Notes: generated by a model not told the origin, from the sequence alone. A stretch of 64,000 nt of DNA from Metabacillus litoralis (GCF_003667825.1 NZ_CP033043.1:3970001-4034000), one strand, 5' to 3'. Shown: positions 25,536-34,856, numbered from the stretch's first letter. Program-made: numbers and translations.

Positions 25536-27478
25536 TAAGCACCTCGCAATTCTGATTCAGTTTCTTCAATTTCTTTAACAGGAATATAACGACCATGATC
25601 TTCTTCGAAAGAACGTAGTGTCATAAAGATAAAGATTCCGATTGTAGTGATAATTGCTGGAATCCATAGGCTAAAGATTAGTGAGAAGCCCCATACAAAG
25701 AACACACAGCTCATTAGGAATGGCATTCCACTGTTATTAGGCATATGAATTTTTTCAATTTCACCTTTAAATAGCTTGTGATCATGTTTTTTCGCATCCC
25801 AGAATGGTTCGCTAGATTTAACTTCTGGAACAATTGCGAAGTTGTATTCTGGAACTGGAGTGTGTGTAGCCCACTCTAGTGTACGTGCATCCCATGGATC
25901 GGCACTAATATCTCTTGATGCATAACGAATGCTGTAGTAAATGTTATAAACGATTAACACAAATCCAATTGCCATAATCCCAGCACCAACAAATGAAACC
26001 ATGTTAAGTGGTCCAAATCCAGTAGATTCTGAATACGTGAAGCTACGACGTACTTGGCCATCTAAACCTGTAATATACATTGGGATAAATGCTAGAACAA
26101 ATCCGATTGAAAGCAACCAAGCTGTCCATTTCCCAAGTCTTTCGTTCAACATAAAACCAAACATTTTTGGCCAATAGTAAGTTAATCCAGCAAGCATAGC
26201 AAAAACTACACCTGGAATAATAACATTGTGGAAGTGAGCAACCAAGAACATTGTATTATGATACTGATAGTCAGCTGCAGACATCGCAAGCATAACCCCA
26301 GTTACTCCACCTAATGTGAATAGTGGAATGAAAAGCATTGAATAAAGCATTGGCGTTGTCATACGAATTTTACCTTTTCTAAGCGTAAGCAACCAGTTAA
26401 AGATTTTAACACCAGTTGGCACAGCAATGATCATCGTTGTAATAGAGAAAATGCTGTTTGTAAAGGCACCTTGACCCATTGTGAAGAAGTGATGCGCCCA
26501 TACTAAGAAAGATAAAAGTGAAATTAATACCATAGACCAAACCATTGATTTATAGCCATATAGGTTACGTCCTGAGAATGTAGAGATAATCTCACTGTAA
26601 AGTCCGAATGCCGGTAAAATCAAGATATAAACTTCAGGATGTCCCCAAACCCAGAACAGGTTGGCCCAAAGCATATCCATACCACCGTTATCAAGAGTAA
26701 AGAAATGTGTTCCAAATAGACGATCCATTGTTCCCATTGCAAGTGCTACAGTTAACACAGGGAATGCGAAAACAATGATTAAGTTCGCAATAAGAGCTGA
26801 CCATGTGAACATTGGCATTTTCATTAATGTCATACCAGGTGCTCTCATTTTCATAATCGTCGTGATAAAGTTAATACCCGTCATCAGGGTTCCTATCCCG
26901 GCAATCTGTATCGCGATCATATAATAGTTCGTACCTACAGATTTACTAAACTCTTCACTTGCTAGAGGGAAATATGAAGTCCACCCTGCGTCAGGTGATC
27001 CACCAACAACGAATGAAATATTAAATAACATAGCTCCCATAAAGAATAACCAGAAGCTTAAAGCATTAAGACGTGGGAACGCAACATCACGTGCTCCAAT
27101 TTGCAGTGGAACAACCAAGTTCATGAAGAACATGATAAATGGCATCGCCATGAATAGAATCATAACAACCCCGTGTGTTGTAAAAATCTCATTATAATGC
27201 TGTGAATCGAGTAACGTATTATCAGGAACCGCTAGCTGTGCACGAAGCATAATTCCGTCGACACCACCACGGAATAACATAACTAACGCGGAAATTAAAT
27301 ACATAATACCGATACGTTTATGGTCAACTGTTGTTATCCATTCACGCCATAAATAACCCCATTTTTTAAAGTACGTTAATCCAGCAATGATAGCGATCGT
27401 GGTTAAACCAATGGCTACCATCGAAGCATAGATTGCAAAGCTTGGATGAGGTACGGCAAAACGATCAAAGAAATCCAT
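25535..27478 (-). CDS. qoxB: Cytochrome aa3 quinol oxidase subunit I
   Basis: Catalytic heme-copper subunit, 647 residues, that reduces oxygen to water with quinol electrons and pumps protons. Visible ligand motifs are the low-spin heme histidine in FTTHGVVMILFMA, WGHPEVYIL (Cu-B His and cross-linked Tyr), HHFFTMG (Cu-B) and VAHFHNVI (heme histidines). AAAGGAG is ten bases before the ATG. It lies 58 nt after qoxA. Confidence 0.97.
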   Translation of the reverse strand: MDFFDRFAVPHPSFAIYASMVAIGLTTIAIIAGLTYFKKWGYLWREWITTVDHKRIGIMYLISALVMLFRGGVDGIMLRAQLAVPDNTLLDSQHYNEIFTTHGVVMILFMAMPFIMFFMNLVVPLQIGARDVAFPRLNALSFWLFFMGAMLFNISFVVGGSPDAGWTSYFPLASEEFSKSVGTNYYMIAIQIAGIGTLMTGINFITTIMKMRAPGMTLMKMPMFTWSALIANLIIVFAFPVLTVALAMGTMDRLFGTHFFTLDNGGMDMLWANLFWVWGHPEVYILILPAFGLYSEIISTFSGRNLYGYKSMVWSMVLISLLSFLVWAHHFFTMGQGAFTNSIFSITTMIIAVPTGVKIFNWLLTLRKGKIRMTTPMLYSMLFIPLFTLGGVTGVMLAMSAADYQYHNTMFLVAHFHNVIIPGVVFAMLAGLTYYWPKMFGFMLNERLGKWTAWLLSIGFVLAFIPMYITGLDGQVRRSFTYSESTGFGPLNMVSFVGAGIMAIGFVLIVYNIYYSIRYASRDISADPWDARTLEWATHTPVPEYNFAIVPEVKSSEPFWDAKKHDHKLFKGEIEKIHMPNNSGMPFLMSCVFFVWGFSLIFSLWIPAIITTIGIFIFMTLRSFEEDHGRYIPVKEIEETESELRGA

Positions 27479-27536
27479 ACGTTTGTGACTCCTTTCGGAA
27501 GTAAATTTATTTTAAAGATCCGATATCTTTTAAAAG

Positions 27537-28460
27537 TTAATGATTACTGTGTTCTGAATGGTCTTCGTGTGAGTCAGTTTCAGTTGTTTCTGCTTCATGT
27601 CCTTCATGTTCAGACTCTGAACCTTCTTCACTGTGATGACCGTGATTTGGTGGAGCAAACTCTAAATGAGTACCCGTATAAGTTAATTGACCAAGATGAC
27701 CCGGCTCTAATAACTCTTCAAATTCTGTTTCAGTAAGTGGTTCAGCCGTTTCTTTTACTTCATCTACCCACTCATCAAATTCAGTTTGAGACATAGCTGT
27801 TACGTTAAACGTATTATCAGCAAATCCTTCACCACTAAAGTTTGAGTTTCTTCCTAAAAATTCACCAGCGTGATCTGCTGCAAGATGAAGTGTTGTAATG
27901 TGATCATTCATCGCATACTTTTGTCCACCAAGCTGTGGAATCCAGAAACTTGTAATTGGTCCATGTGAATAAAGCTTAAACTCAAGTGGACGATCTGTTG
28001 GTACATATAAATAGTTCACCGTTTCAATATTTTCTTCTGGATAACTAAAATGCCATTTCCAGTTAGAAGATGACGCATAAACAACTAAAGGCTCTTTATC
28101 TTCATATCCTTCAGGCTGTGCTTCAACAATATAGTTACTTTGCACTGACACAAAAGAAAGGTAAGCAACAATAATAATTGGTACACCTACACAAATCGTT
28201 TCAACCCATACATTTCCATGAATGTGTGGTGGCTCATAATCATCAGGCATGTTAGAAGCACGATATTTCACTAACATATAAGCTAATAGTCCAAGAACAA
28301 CAAGAACGATAAATAACATAATTCCCATAGATAATAAGATGTCACTTGCTAGTCTTTCTGCCTGTGGTCCTTTAGGATCCAAAACCAGTAACGGCTCACA
28401 TCCTGATAACAATGCGGCAATGGAAACCATAACTGTGAACAACGTCCATTTTAATTTCAT
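27537..28460 (-). CDS. qoxA: Cytochrome aa3 quinol oxidase subunit II, lipoprotein
   Basis: COX2-type subunit of 307 residues. A signal peptide with lipobox LLSGC (Cys21) is followed by two helices and an extracytoplasmic cupredoxin domain. It lacks the Cu-A Cys-x3-Cys ligands, as expected for a quinol oxidase. The C-terminal 35 residues are a His/Glu-rich tail (HSEEGSESEHEGH...), an extension that could bind metal. GAAAGGAG precedes the ATG. Redox-responsive Rex-like sites lie upstream. Confidence 0.96.
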   Translation of the reverse strand: MKLKWTLFTVMVSIAALLSGCEPLLVLDPKGPQAERLASDILLSMGIMLFIVLVVLGLLAYMLVKYRASNMPDDYEPPHIHGNVWVETICVGVPIIIVAYLSFVSVQSNYIVEAQPEGYEDKEPLVVYASSSNWKWHFSYPEENIETVNYLYVPTDRPLEFKLYSHGPITSFWIPQLGGQKYAMNDHITTLHLAADHAGEFLGRNSNFSGEGFADNTFNVTAMSQTEFDEWVDEVKETAEPLTETEFEELLEPGHLGQLTYTGTHLEFAPPNHGHHSEEGSESEHEGHEAETTETDSHEDHSEHSNH

Positions 28461-28537
28461 ATAAGTACTCCTTTCTTTCCTTCACATAAGCTTCATTCTA
28501 TACCTACATCATCAGAGTTAGATACCCCGACAACACT

Positions 28538-28578
28538 TTGTGAAAACATGCACAAGATCAGTGTGAAAGATCACACAA
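28538..28578. promoter_or_regulatory. Rex-like operator(s) upstream of qoxABCD
   Basis: TTGTGAA-AACA-TGCACAA (28538-28555) differs at one position from the Rex consensus TTGTGAA-N4-TTCACAA. Adjacent GTGTGA-AAGA-TCACAC (28561-28576) is a perfect but shorter inverted repeat of similar type. They lie 78-118 bp before qoxA. Rex senses the NADH/NAD ratio and controls respiratory genes in Bacilli. Confidence 0.55.
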
Positions 28579-28756
28579 GATCGTTAATCACATCATATCA
28601 GACGTTCGCAAATAAGTTTATTGGTAAAATCATGTGTCATATATCGTTCAACTATTAGTCACTTTTTCGTAATATATTGATCATAAATTGTTCACTTTTA
28701 TGGAAAAAATTCCACTTACATGGGAGGGTGTGCTTGTAGTGGTGGAGGATGGGAAT
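28579..28756. other. Remainder of the qoxA upstream region
   Basis: AT-rich sequence between the Rex-like sites and the NERD gene end. It must carry the qox promoter, but no -35/-10 pair stood out. No ORF. Confidence 0.4.
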
Positions 28757-29731
28757 TTATTTGTTTTTAATATCCAGGTTATAGATTCTGTCTCTGGTTG
28801 ATCCAGTAGATGACACATCAAGGGACTTTAGTAACCTTGTGGCTAAAGCACTGGAATTAATGCATAGAAAGTCTCTCATATGTTGATTGGTTATTTCTGA
28901 ACCATATAAAAGTTTATAATCCTTAATGGCTTTAAGGTGTGCATTCTTATCTTTATTTTGGCATGTTGGACACAACCAAGTTCCATATAATCTCTCCATT
29001 GACAGGAATGAGCAAGATGGACAAATTACACCGTTAAGAATATCACCTTTTCTTATATTAAATTTCTTGAGTATAGGCTGATTGAGTTCTTGATGACCTT
29101 TTTTCAACTGTCTTATTATCTTTTTTATTTCTTTTTCACTTATTATTTCTTTTTTATATTTATTATGGATTTGCTGCAGTTTTGTTGGGAGATAATTGGC
29201 GTTTACGACCATGTTGCTCAACATTTTGTTATCGTGTGGAGAAGTACGAATGAGGGTGTTAGAGTTACTAATTACCACTAGGGAGTGAATTGGAATATTT
29301 GAAAACATATTTTTCTTCAACCACCTCTTCAATTGCTTCTCATGTTGAAGGGATTGAACAATAGGGTCTTGAAATGCCGTTTCCTTTCCGCCCAACTCCC
29401 TTATTAGCTGATGAAAGTTAGAATCAAAATAAATTGTGCCTGCGATATTTTTAATTTCTAATTTAATCAAGTAGTATCTGTTCAATAATAATGAATCCAT
29501 TTGGAAATAGCGGCCTGACTCTTTTAAACGAATATCATTTAAAATGTAAAAGTTATCTTCAGGCAGAAATGATAATTGATAATCTACTGCTTTTTCACCT
29601 TTGTATCCAGCTAGTCTCTTGGAAAGATCATTCTTTATTTCAGGGACTTTGATATGGCCTGGTCTTATTCTTTCTAATAATGCCTGTAATTTAAGAATAA
29701 TAAGAGGTATTTCTCTCTTTTTTACTATCAT
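28757..29731 (-). CDS. NERD domain protein with zinc ribbon
   Basis: The 324-residue protein has an N-terminal NERD (nuclease-related) domain, about 30-150. It includes the GYKGEKAVDYQL helix, FQMDSLLLNRYYLIKLEIKNIAG with the D...E-x-K nuclease-like triad, and a following helical segment. Around 240-275 is a zinc ribbon with two Cys pairs (CPSC...CPTC). The C-terminal part (DYKLLYGSEITNQHMRDFL...) looks like a helical DNA-binding or wing-type segment. NERD proteins are common in Bacillus; the function is unproven. GGAG sits upstream of ATG. Single gene. Confidence 0.85.
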   Translation of the reverse strand: MIVKKREIPLIILKLQALLERIRPGHIKVPEIKNDLSKRLAGYKGEKAVDYQLSFLPEDNFYILNDIRLKESGRYFQMDSLLLNRYYLIKLEIKNIAGTIYFDSNFHQLIRELGGKETAFQDPIVQSLQHEKQLKRWLKKNMFSNIPIHSLVVISNSNTLIRTSPHDNKMLSNMVVNANYLPTKLQQIHNKYKKEIISEKEIKKIIRQLKKGHQELNQPILKKFNIRKGDILNGVICPSCSFLSMERLYGTWLCPTCQNKDKNAHLKAIKDYKLLYGSEITNQHMRDFLCINSSALATRLLKSLDVSSTGSTRDRIYNLDIKNK

Positions 29732-29819
29732 AGCTCCAACTCCTTATAAAAATATGCTTATACCTTCGCTACATAGTGAAATAATCCTCTAATTTACTAT
29801 TATTTTTATTTAAAATTGT

Positions 29820-29925
29820 GAAATCTATCATCCTGCATACCTAATTTTTCAACTTCGAGTAAAAATCTATCAACTTTATAGGATAATCTATCAACTTTGG
29901 CAAAAAATCTATCATTCGACATAAG
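29820..29925. repeat. 21-bp phased repeat array (ATCTATCAACTTT type)
   Basis: ATCTATCA(ACTTT) starts at 29823, 29865, 29886 and 29907, with a degenerate copy at 29844 (ATTTTTCAACTT). Every step is 21 bp. It lies in the 331-nt gap upstream of the NERD gene. Confidence 0.75.
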
Positions 29926-29965
29926 TCAGCAATTTCCGCCCCCCAACAGGACTCTTCCTAAATAG

Positions 29966-29987
29966 AAAAAGGCCGCATACAGCGGCC
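29966..29987 (-). terminator. Terminator downstream of the SRPBCC gene
   Basis: Minus-strand stem GGCCGC/GCGGCC followed by TTTTTC, about 75 nt beyond the stop. Confidence 0.7.
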
Positions 29988-30017
29988 CATCTACCTGGTA
30001 TTTCTATTACAAATTCC

Positions 30018-30062
30018 GACAAACTTCGGGGAGTGACAGGCACCCAGCACCAGGCACCACCA
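30018..30062. repeat. G+C-rich repeat fragment of the GGTGCCTG type
   Basis: The minus strand reads GGTGCCTGGTGCTGGGTGCC then TGTCACTCCCC. GGTGCCTG is nearly duplicated inside it and base composition differs sharply from the flanks. I recall such fragments as dispersed in Bacillus genomes; this was not checked. It abuts the SRPBCC stop codon. Confidence 0.5.
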
Positions 30063-30521
30063 CTACCCCACTCTCTCTTCAGCAACTTTTTTTATATACC
30101 GATTCCTAGTAATCAAGAACTCCCTCATATACTGCTCCAAAAACAGTCGGTCCGCGATTTTTCCTATGAATCCAAATGGAGAGGTGTAGTCGAATGTGTC
30201 GAGCATGAGTGTGCCGTTTGGTTTTTCGATGAATTCATGGACGTGGTAGAAGCGTTTGAAGGCTCCTTTTTCCATTTCGTCGACGAATCGGTTTGGGAAA
30301 TCAAATTCCGTAATCCGAACAGTTAGGTTTTGTTTGATTCCAAAGTGGACGGCTTCCCATGTGACCGTTTCGTTTAACTCGATTAAGCCACTTGTTACAC
30401 CACCAATCGCACGTTCATTTGTTTGACTTGTGGATTGGGTATGAATATCAATATCTCGCGCAACATCAAAGCAAATGTCACGAGGGGCATAAATAAACAT
30501 ATCTGTCTTTATGATTGGCAC
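30063..30521 (-). CDS. SRPBCC (START-like) family protein
   Basis: The 152-residue protein has the hydrophobic-cavity START/Bet v1 layout. It has an opening strand plus FDVARDIDIHTQST, a central GGVTSGLIELNETVTWEAVHFG sheet, and a long C-terminal helix (FLEQYMREFLITRNRYIKKV). It would bind a lipid or small ligand; substrate unknown. The start is GTG 30519-30521 behind AAGGA. It is the third gene of a likely topB-VOC-SRPBCC unit (25 nt after the VOC gene). Confidence 0.85.
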   Translation of the reverse strand: MPIIKTDMFIYAPRDICFDVARDIDIHTQSTSQTNERAIGGVTSGLIELNETVTWEAVHFGIKQNLTVRITEFDFPNRFVDEMEKGAFKRFYHVHEFIEKPNGTLMLDTFDYTSPFGFIGKIADRLFLEQYMREFLITRNRYIKKVAEERVG

Positions 30522-30546
30522 GTTCGATCTTCCTTATCTTAAAATC

Positions 30547-30942
30547 TTAGTAACTTTTCACCTGCAGCAGGTCAAAACGGTTTCCATAGAGATCTTCAAA
30601 CACAACCTCTGTTCCCCATGGCATTTCTTGGGGTTCACCTAAAAAGCGCACCCCTTTTTCTTTCATTATATGATATTCACGCAAGCAGTCATTTGTTTCA
30701 ATAACCAGAAATACATGTTCAGCAGCTTGTGAACCTACGCGTGCCTTTTTCTCATCATTATCGGCTTCTACAAATACAATTGGCGTTCCGCATTCACGAG
30801 AAGGAGCAACTGTTACCCAGCGCATGCCTTCTCCAAATGAGTTGTCAGTAAGCAAAACAAACCCGAGCTTATTTACATAATAATCAATTGCTTCATCATA
30901 ATCTGAAACAAGGATTGTGATATGTCCAATTTTACGGCTCAT
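30547..30942 (-). CDS. VOC superfamily (glyoxalase/dioxygenase-like) protein
   Basis: The 131-residue protein is built of two beta-alpha-beta-beta-beta modules. It opens KIGHITILVSDYDEAIDYYVNKLGF with a metal-type His5 and closes WGTEVVFEDLYGNRFDLLQ with the conserved Glu/Asp-Asn-Phe end. Possible metalloenzyme or binding protein; substrate unknown. Its ribosome site AAAGGAG overlaps the topB stop codon, so translation is coupled. Confidence 0.87.
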   Translation of the reverse strand: MSRKIGHITILVSDYDEAIDYYVNKLGFVLLTDNSFGEGMRWVTVAPSRECGTPIVFVEADNDEKKARVGSQAAEHVFLVIETNDCLREYHIMKEKGVRFLGEPQEMPWGTEVVFEDLYGNRFDLLQVKSY

Positions 30943-30947
30943 TCTGG

Positions 30948-33125
30948 CTACTCCTTTAAATTAAGCTTTGCTAATGCATCTGCCAATGCATTATTTGAAA
31001 AGTTATCATCTTGCTTTTTCATATAGCTTGCCACTTCGCGTTTTGATACCTTGCTGTTTTGGTTCTTTTTCCGTCTTTCTTGGAATGTGGACATTTTTTC
31101 GCGATGGCCGCATTTGCAAGTGAACATTTGTCCTTCTCCCTGTCCGCGTAGCTCAAGCTTTTTGTGACAGTTTGGACAGCGTGCGTTCGTTACTTTTGAT
31201 ATGCCTTTTCTGTGGCCACATTCGCGGTCCTGACAAACAAGCATTTTGCCTTTTTTGCCGTTTACTTCTAACATGAGCTTGCCGCAGTCCGGACATTTGC
31301 TGCCTGTTAGATTATCATGCTTAAAGGTTTGTTTACTGTTTTTAATTTCAGCTACAACCTCTTTTGCGTATTTCTTCATCTCATCTAAGAAGGCCTGTTT
31401 CGGTAAGCTTCCTTTCGAGATTTTAGTCAGCTTTTGTTCCCATTCAGCTGTTAACACAGGTGATTTCAGATCTTCAGGAACAAGGTTTAGCAGTTGCTTT
31501 CCTTTTGACGTAATAAAAAGATCCTTGCCTTTTTTCTCTATTAAAAAGCTGCTGTACAGTTTTTCGATAATATCTGCTCTCGTTGCAACAGTACCAAGTC
31601 CACCTGTTTCACCGATTGTTTGAATAAGATCCTTACTTTCTCCTGCCATATACTTCGTAGGGTTTTCCATAGCCGAAAGAAGTGTCGCCTCATTAAATCG
31701 AGCAGGTGGCTTTGTTTCGCCAGTAGTTTTTGATACTGACTGAACCTTTAGTGTCGCCCCTTCAGATAGAGCCGGTAATGTTTGGTCATCTTCACTGTCT
31801 TCATCGACAAAATCTGTATAAACTTCCTTCCAGCCTGCAGACACAACACGTTTACCTTTTGCAGTAAAAAGCTCTTCACCTATTTTCGCTGTTACAACTG
31901 TTTGTTCATATTGATAAGCAGGAAGTAAAACGGCTAAAAATCGTTGAATAACTAAATCATAGATTTTGCGTTCTTTATCGGATAAAGCACTTAGTGGTAC
32001 TGATTCTTCTGTTGGGATAATCGCATGGTGGTCTGATACCTTTTGATCATCAACAAAAGATTTATTCGCTTTGATGGGTTTATTTAAAATTTTTGCGATG
32101 ATAGAAGCATATGGCTTCACTCTGCAAGCTTCTAGTCGATCCTTTAAAGTTGGAACGATATCACTAGTTATATAGCGAGAATCTGTTCGTGGATACGTTA
32201 GCACTTTATGTTGCTCATAAAGCTTTTGCATAATTGAAAGAGTCTCTTTTGCTGAGTAGCCAAAGCGTTTATTTGCATCACGTTGAAGCTCAGTTAAGTC
32301 GTAAAGAGCTGGTGAATATGATTTTTTCGGTGTTGTTTTGACGTTTACTACCTTCGCGTCTTTTCCTTTTAATTGAGCGAGCTTTCCATCAATTGCTGCT
32401 TCATTAAACGTTTTTGTATCTTTTGTTTTTTCGTCCTGCCAAGCAAATCTTAAGCTATTTTCTGCAACAGCCTTGATTCCATAATATTTTTTAGGCTTGA
32501 AGCTGCGAATTTCTTCCTCGCGCCCGGCAATCATTGCTAATGTTGGTGTTTGAACACGGCCTGAAGATAGCTGGGCATTGTATTTTGTTGTTAAAGCACG
32601 TGTTGCGTTTAAGCCAACAATCCAATCAGCCTCTGCTCTAGCAACTGCAGAAGCATATAAGTTTTCATACTCTTTCCCATTCTTTAGCTTACGGAAGCCT
32701 TCTTTTATTGCTTTATCAGTTACAGATGAAATCCAAAGCCTTTTAATCGGCTTATTTACGCGCGCTTTTTCTAAAATCCAGCGGGCAACGAGTTCTCCCT
32801 CACGACCAGCATCAGTGGCAATGACAATGTCCCGAACATCTTTACGTAATAATTGTGTTTTTACCGATTGAAATTGTTTGCCTGTTTTTTTAATTACAAC
32901 TAGCTTTAATGGAGCTGGAAGCATTGGTAAATCTTCCAAGCGCCATGATTTATATTGATCACCATAGCTTTCTGGATCAGCTAATGTAACAAGATGGCCT
33001 AATGCCCACGTTACGATATATTGATCTCCCTCAAGAAAACCATTACCTTTTTTATGACAATTTAACACTCTAGCTAAATCTCTTCCAACAGAAGGCTTTT
33101 CAGCTAAAACGACTGTTTTACTCAT
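30948..33125 (-). CDS. topB: DNA topoisomerase III
   Basis: Type IA topoisomerase that decatenates and relaxes DNA during replication and recombination. The 725 residues start with the Toprim domain (AEKPSVGRDLARVLN; ATDAGREGELVARW at 103-116). The catalytic Tyr311 lies in TYPRTDSRY. Two C-terminal zinc-ribbon-like modules (Cys-rich 610-690) are followed by a Lys-rich tail. AAAGGATG is upstream. It heads the topB-VOC-SRPBCC unit. Confidence 0.96.
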   Translation of the reverse strand: MSKTVVLAEKPSVGRDLARVLNCHKKGNGFLEGDQYIVTWALGHLVTLADPESYGDQYKSWRLEDLPMLPAPLKLVVIKKTGKQFQSVKTQLLRKDVRDIVIATDAGREGELVARWILEKARVNKPIKRLWISSVTDKAIKEGFRKLKNGKEYENLYASAVARAEADWIVGLNATRALTTKYNAQLSSGRVQTPTLAMIAGREEEIRSFKPKKYYGIKAVAENSLRFAWQDEKTKDTKTFNEAAIDGKLAQLKGKDAKVVNVKTTPKKSYSPALYDLTELQRDANKRFGYSAKETLSIMQKLYEQHKVLTYPRTDSRYITSDIVPTLKDRLEACRVKPYASIIAKILNKPIKANKSFVDDQKVSDHHAIIPTEESVPLSALSDKERKIYDLVIQRFLAVLLPAYQYEQTVVTAKIGEELFTAKGKRVVSAGWKEVYTDFVDEDSEDDQTLPALSEGATLKVQSVSKTTGETKPPARFNEATLLSAMENPTKYMAGESKDLIQTIGETGGLGTVATRADIIEKLYSSFLIEKKGKDLFITSKGKQLLNLVPEDLKSPVLTAEWEQKLTKISKGSLPKQAFLDEMKKYAKEVVAEIKNSKQTFKHDNLTGSKCPDCGKLMLEVNGKKGKMLVCQDRECGHRKGISKVTNARCPNCHKKLELRGQGEGQMFTCKCGHREKMSTFQERRKKNQNSKVSKREVASYMKKQDDNFSNNALADALAKLNLKE

Positions 33126-33182
33126 AGAAACATCCTTTCACAACTTACATTCTGCTTCTATTATAGATGAATTCGGGACAAA

Positions 33183-33228
33183 GGGACAGGTTCCTCGTCC
33201 CACTCAAGTGGGACGAGGAACCTGTCCC
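33183..33228. repeat. Long perfect inverted repeat (22-bp arms) between divergent topB and ABC-F genes
   Basis: Arm GGGACAGGTTCCTCGTCCCA-CT is mirrored by AG-TGGGACGAGGAACCTGTCCC across a 2-nt centre, in the topB/ABC-F promoter region. It is much richer in G+C than the surroundings. There is no T run and no convergent gene end, so it is not a usual terminator. I recall this motif as a dispersed Bacillus repeat, unverified. Confidence 0.8.
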
Positions 33229-33305
33229 CATTTACCAGTAGCATATTAGACCAAACAGTAGTAGAATGATGCAAGATACTGTTTTAAGCTTGGAGGTTAA
33301 AGAAG

Positions 33306-34856
33306 ATGAGTCTATTAGCTATTGATAATCTCAGTCACAGTTTTGGTGACCGTACATTATTTAAGGACGTATCACTACGCTTATTAGCTGGTGAGCGCGT
33401 TGGTCTTGTTGGAGCAAATGGCGTAGGGAAATCTACGATGATGAATATAATTACAGGGCAGCTTATTCATGACGATGGGCGTGTGGAATGGACACCAGGA
33501 GTTCGTTATGGCTACCTTGATCAGCATACTGTGTTAACAAAGGGAAAAACGATTCGCGATATTTTGAACGATGCGTTTTTACCTTTATTTGAACAGGAAA
33601 AAGAATTAAATGCTGTTACAGAAAAAATGGCAACAGCTACACCTGAAGAGCTTGAGGAATTGCTAGATACAATGGCTAAAATTCAGGATCGTCTTGATGC
33701 AGGTGGTTTTTACACATTGGATATGAAAGTAGAAGAAACAGCACGTGGTTTAGGCCTTGATGCGATTGGTCTTGATCGTGATGTTTCAGCTTTAAGTGGT
33801 GGACAGCGTACGAAAGTATTGCTAGCAAAGCTATTACTTGAGCAGCCTGATGTTCTTTTACTAGATGAGCCAACTAACTATCTTGATGTGGAGCATATTA
33901 AGTGGTTAAGTAGCTATCTAAGAGATTATCCACATGCATTTCTCTTAATCTCGCATGATACTGAGTTTATGAATGGTGTATCAAATGTCATTTTCCATTT
34001 AGAATTCTCAAAGTTGACTCGTTATACAGCAACATATGAAAAATTCCTGGAGCTTGCTGAGATTAATAAAAATCAGCATTTACAAGCGTATGAAAAGCAA
34101 AAGGAATTTATTAAAAAGCAAGAAGACTTTATTGCAAAGAATAAAGCACGTTACTCAACAACAGGACGAGCAAAAAGCCGTCAAAAGCAGCTTGATCGAA
34201 TCGAACGTATTGACCGTCCTGAAACTGCAGTTAAACCAACGTTTGAGTTTAAAGAATCAAGAGGAAGCAGCCGTTTTGTTTTCGAAGCGAAGGATCTTGA
34301 AATTGGCTATAATGAGCCGCTATTACCTAAATTATCAATGACCATCGAACGTGGCGAAAAAATTGCGATTGTTGGTTGTAACGGTATTGGTAAATCGACA
34401 TTATTAAAAACGATTTTAGGTAAAATTGAGCCACTGGGTGGTTCGGTTAACCGCGGTGACTTCTTATTTCCTTCTTATTTTGAGCAGGAAGTGAAAGCAG
34501 ATAACATCACACCGATTGATGATGTGTGGAACGCCTTCCCACATCTTGATCAACACCAAGTTAGAGCTTTACTTGCTCGCGCCGGCTTGAAAAATGAACA
34601 TATTTCACGTCCATTAACCCAGCTTAGTGGTGGAGAGCAAGCAAAGGTTCGTTTATGTAAATTACAGATGAACGAAAGCAACTGGTTACTTTTTGACGAG
34701 CCTACAAATCATCTTGATGTTGTTGCGAAGGAAGAGTTAAAGCGTGCGATTAAAGCATATAAAGGGACTGTTGTTCTTGTTTGTCACGAACCTGATTTTT
34801 ATGAAGATTGGGTAACCAAGACTTGGGACATTGAAGAGTGGGCAGAGCAGAGCTAA
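33306..34856 (+). CDS. ABC-F family ATPase
   Basis: Soluble twin-ATPase protein of 516 residues without membrane helices. Walker A motifs are GANGVGKST (about 36-44) and GCNGIGKST (about 356-364), with signatures LSGGQ and LSGGEQ and Walker B LLLDEPTNYLD and LLFDEPTNHLD. A charged interdomain linker (about 240-320, rich in KQKEFIKKQEDFI) is the P-site tRNA interaction motif region. ABC-F proteins act on the ribosome as translation factors or antibiotic protection proteins; which applies here is undetermined. GGAGG precedes the ATG. I saw no leader peptide typical of resistance types. Confidence 0.93.
   Translation: MSLLAIDNLSHSFGDRTLFKDVSLRLLAGERVGLVGANGVGKSTMMNIITGQLIHDDGRVEWTPGVRYGYLDQHTVLTKGKTIRDILNDAFLPLFEQEKELNAVTEKMATATPEELEELLDTMAKIQDRLDAGGFYTLDMKVEETARGLGLDAIGLDRDVSALSGGQRTKVLLAKLLLEQPDVLLLDEPTNYLDVEHIKWLSSYLRDYPHAFLLISHDTEFMNGVSNVIFHLEFSKLTRYTATYEKFLELAEINKNQHLQAYEKQKEFIKKQEDFIAKNKARYSTTGRAKSRQKQLDRIERIDRPETAVKPTFEFKESRGSSRFVFEAKDLEIGYNEPLLPKLSMTIERGEKIAIVGCNGIGKSTLLKTILGKIEPLGGSVNRGDFLFPSYFEQEVKADNITPIDDVWNAFPHLDQHQVRALLARAGLKNEHISRPLTQLSGGEQAKVRLCKLQMNESNWLLFDEPTNHLDVVAKEELKRAIKAYKGTVVLVCHEPDFYEDWVTKTWDIEEWAEQS

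Noticed and set aside
33183..33228. Rho-independent terminator
   Set aside because: It lies between divergent genes, with no T run on either side.
33306..34856. ATPase partner of the orphan permease operon
   Set aside because: It is an ABC-F protein with twin ATPase domains and a tRNA-site linker, and such proteins do not drive Opp-type permeases.
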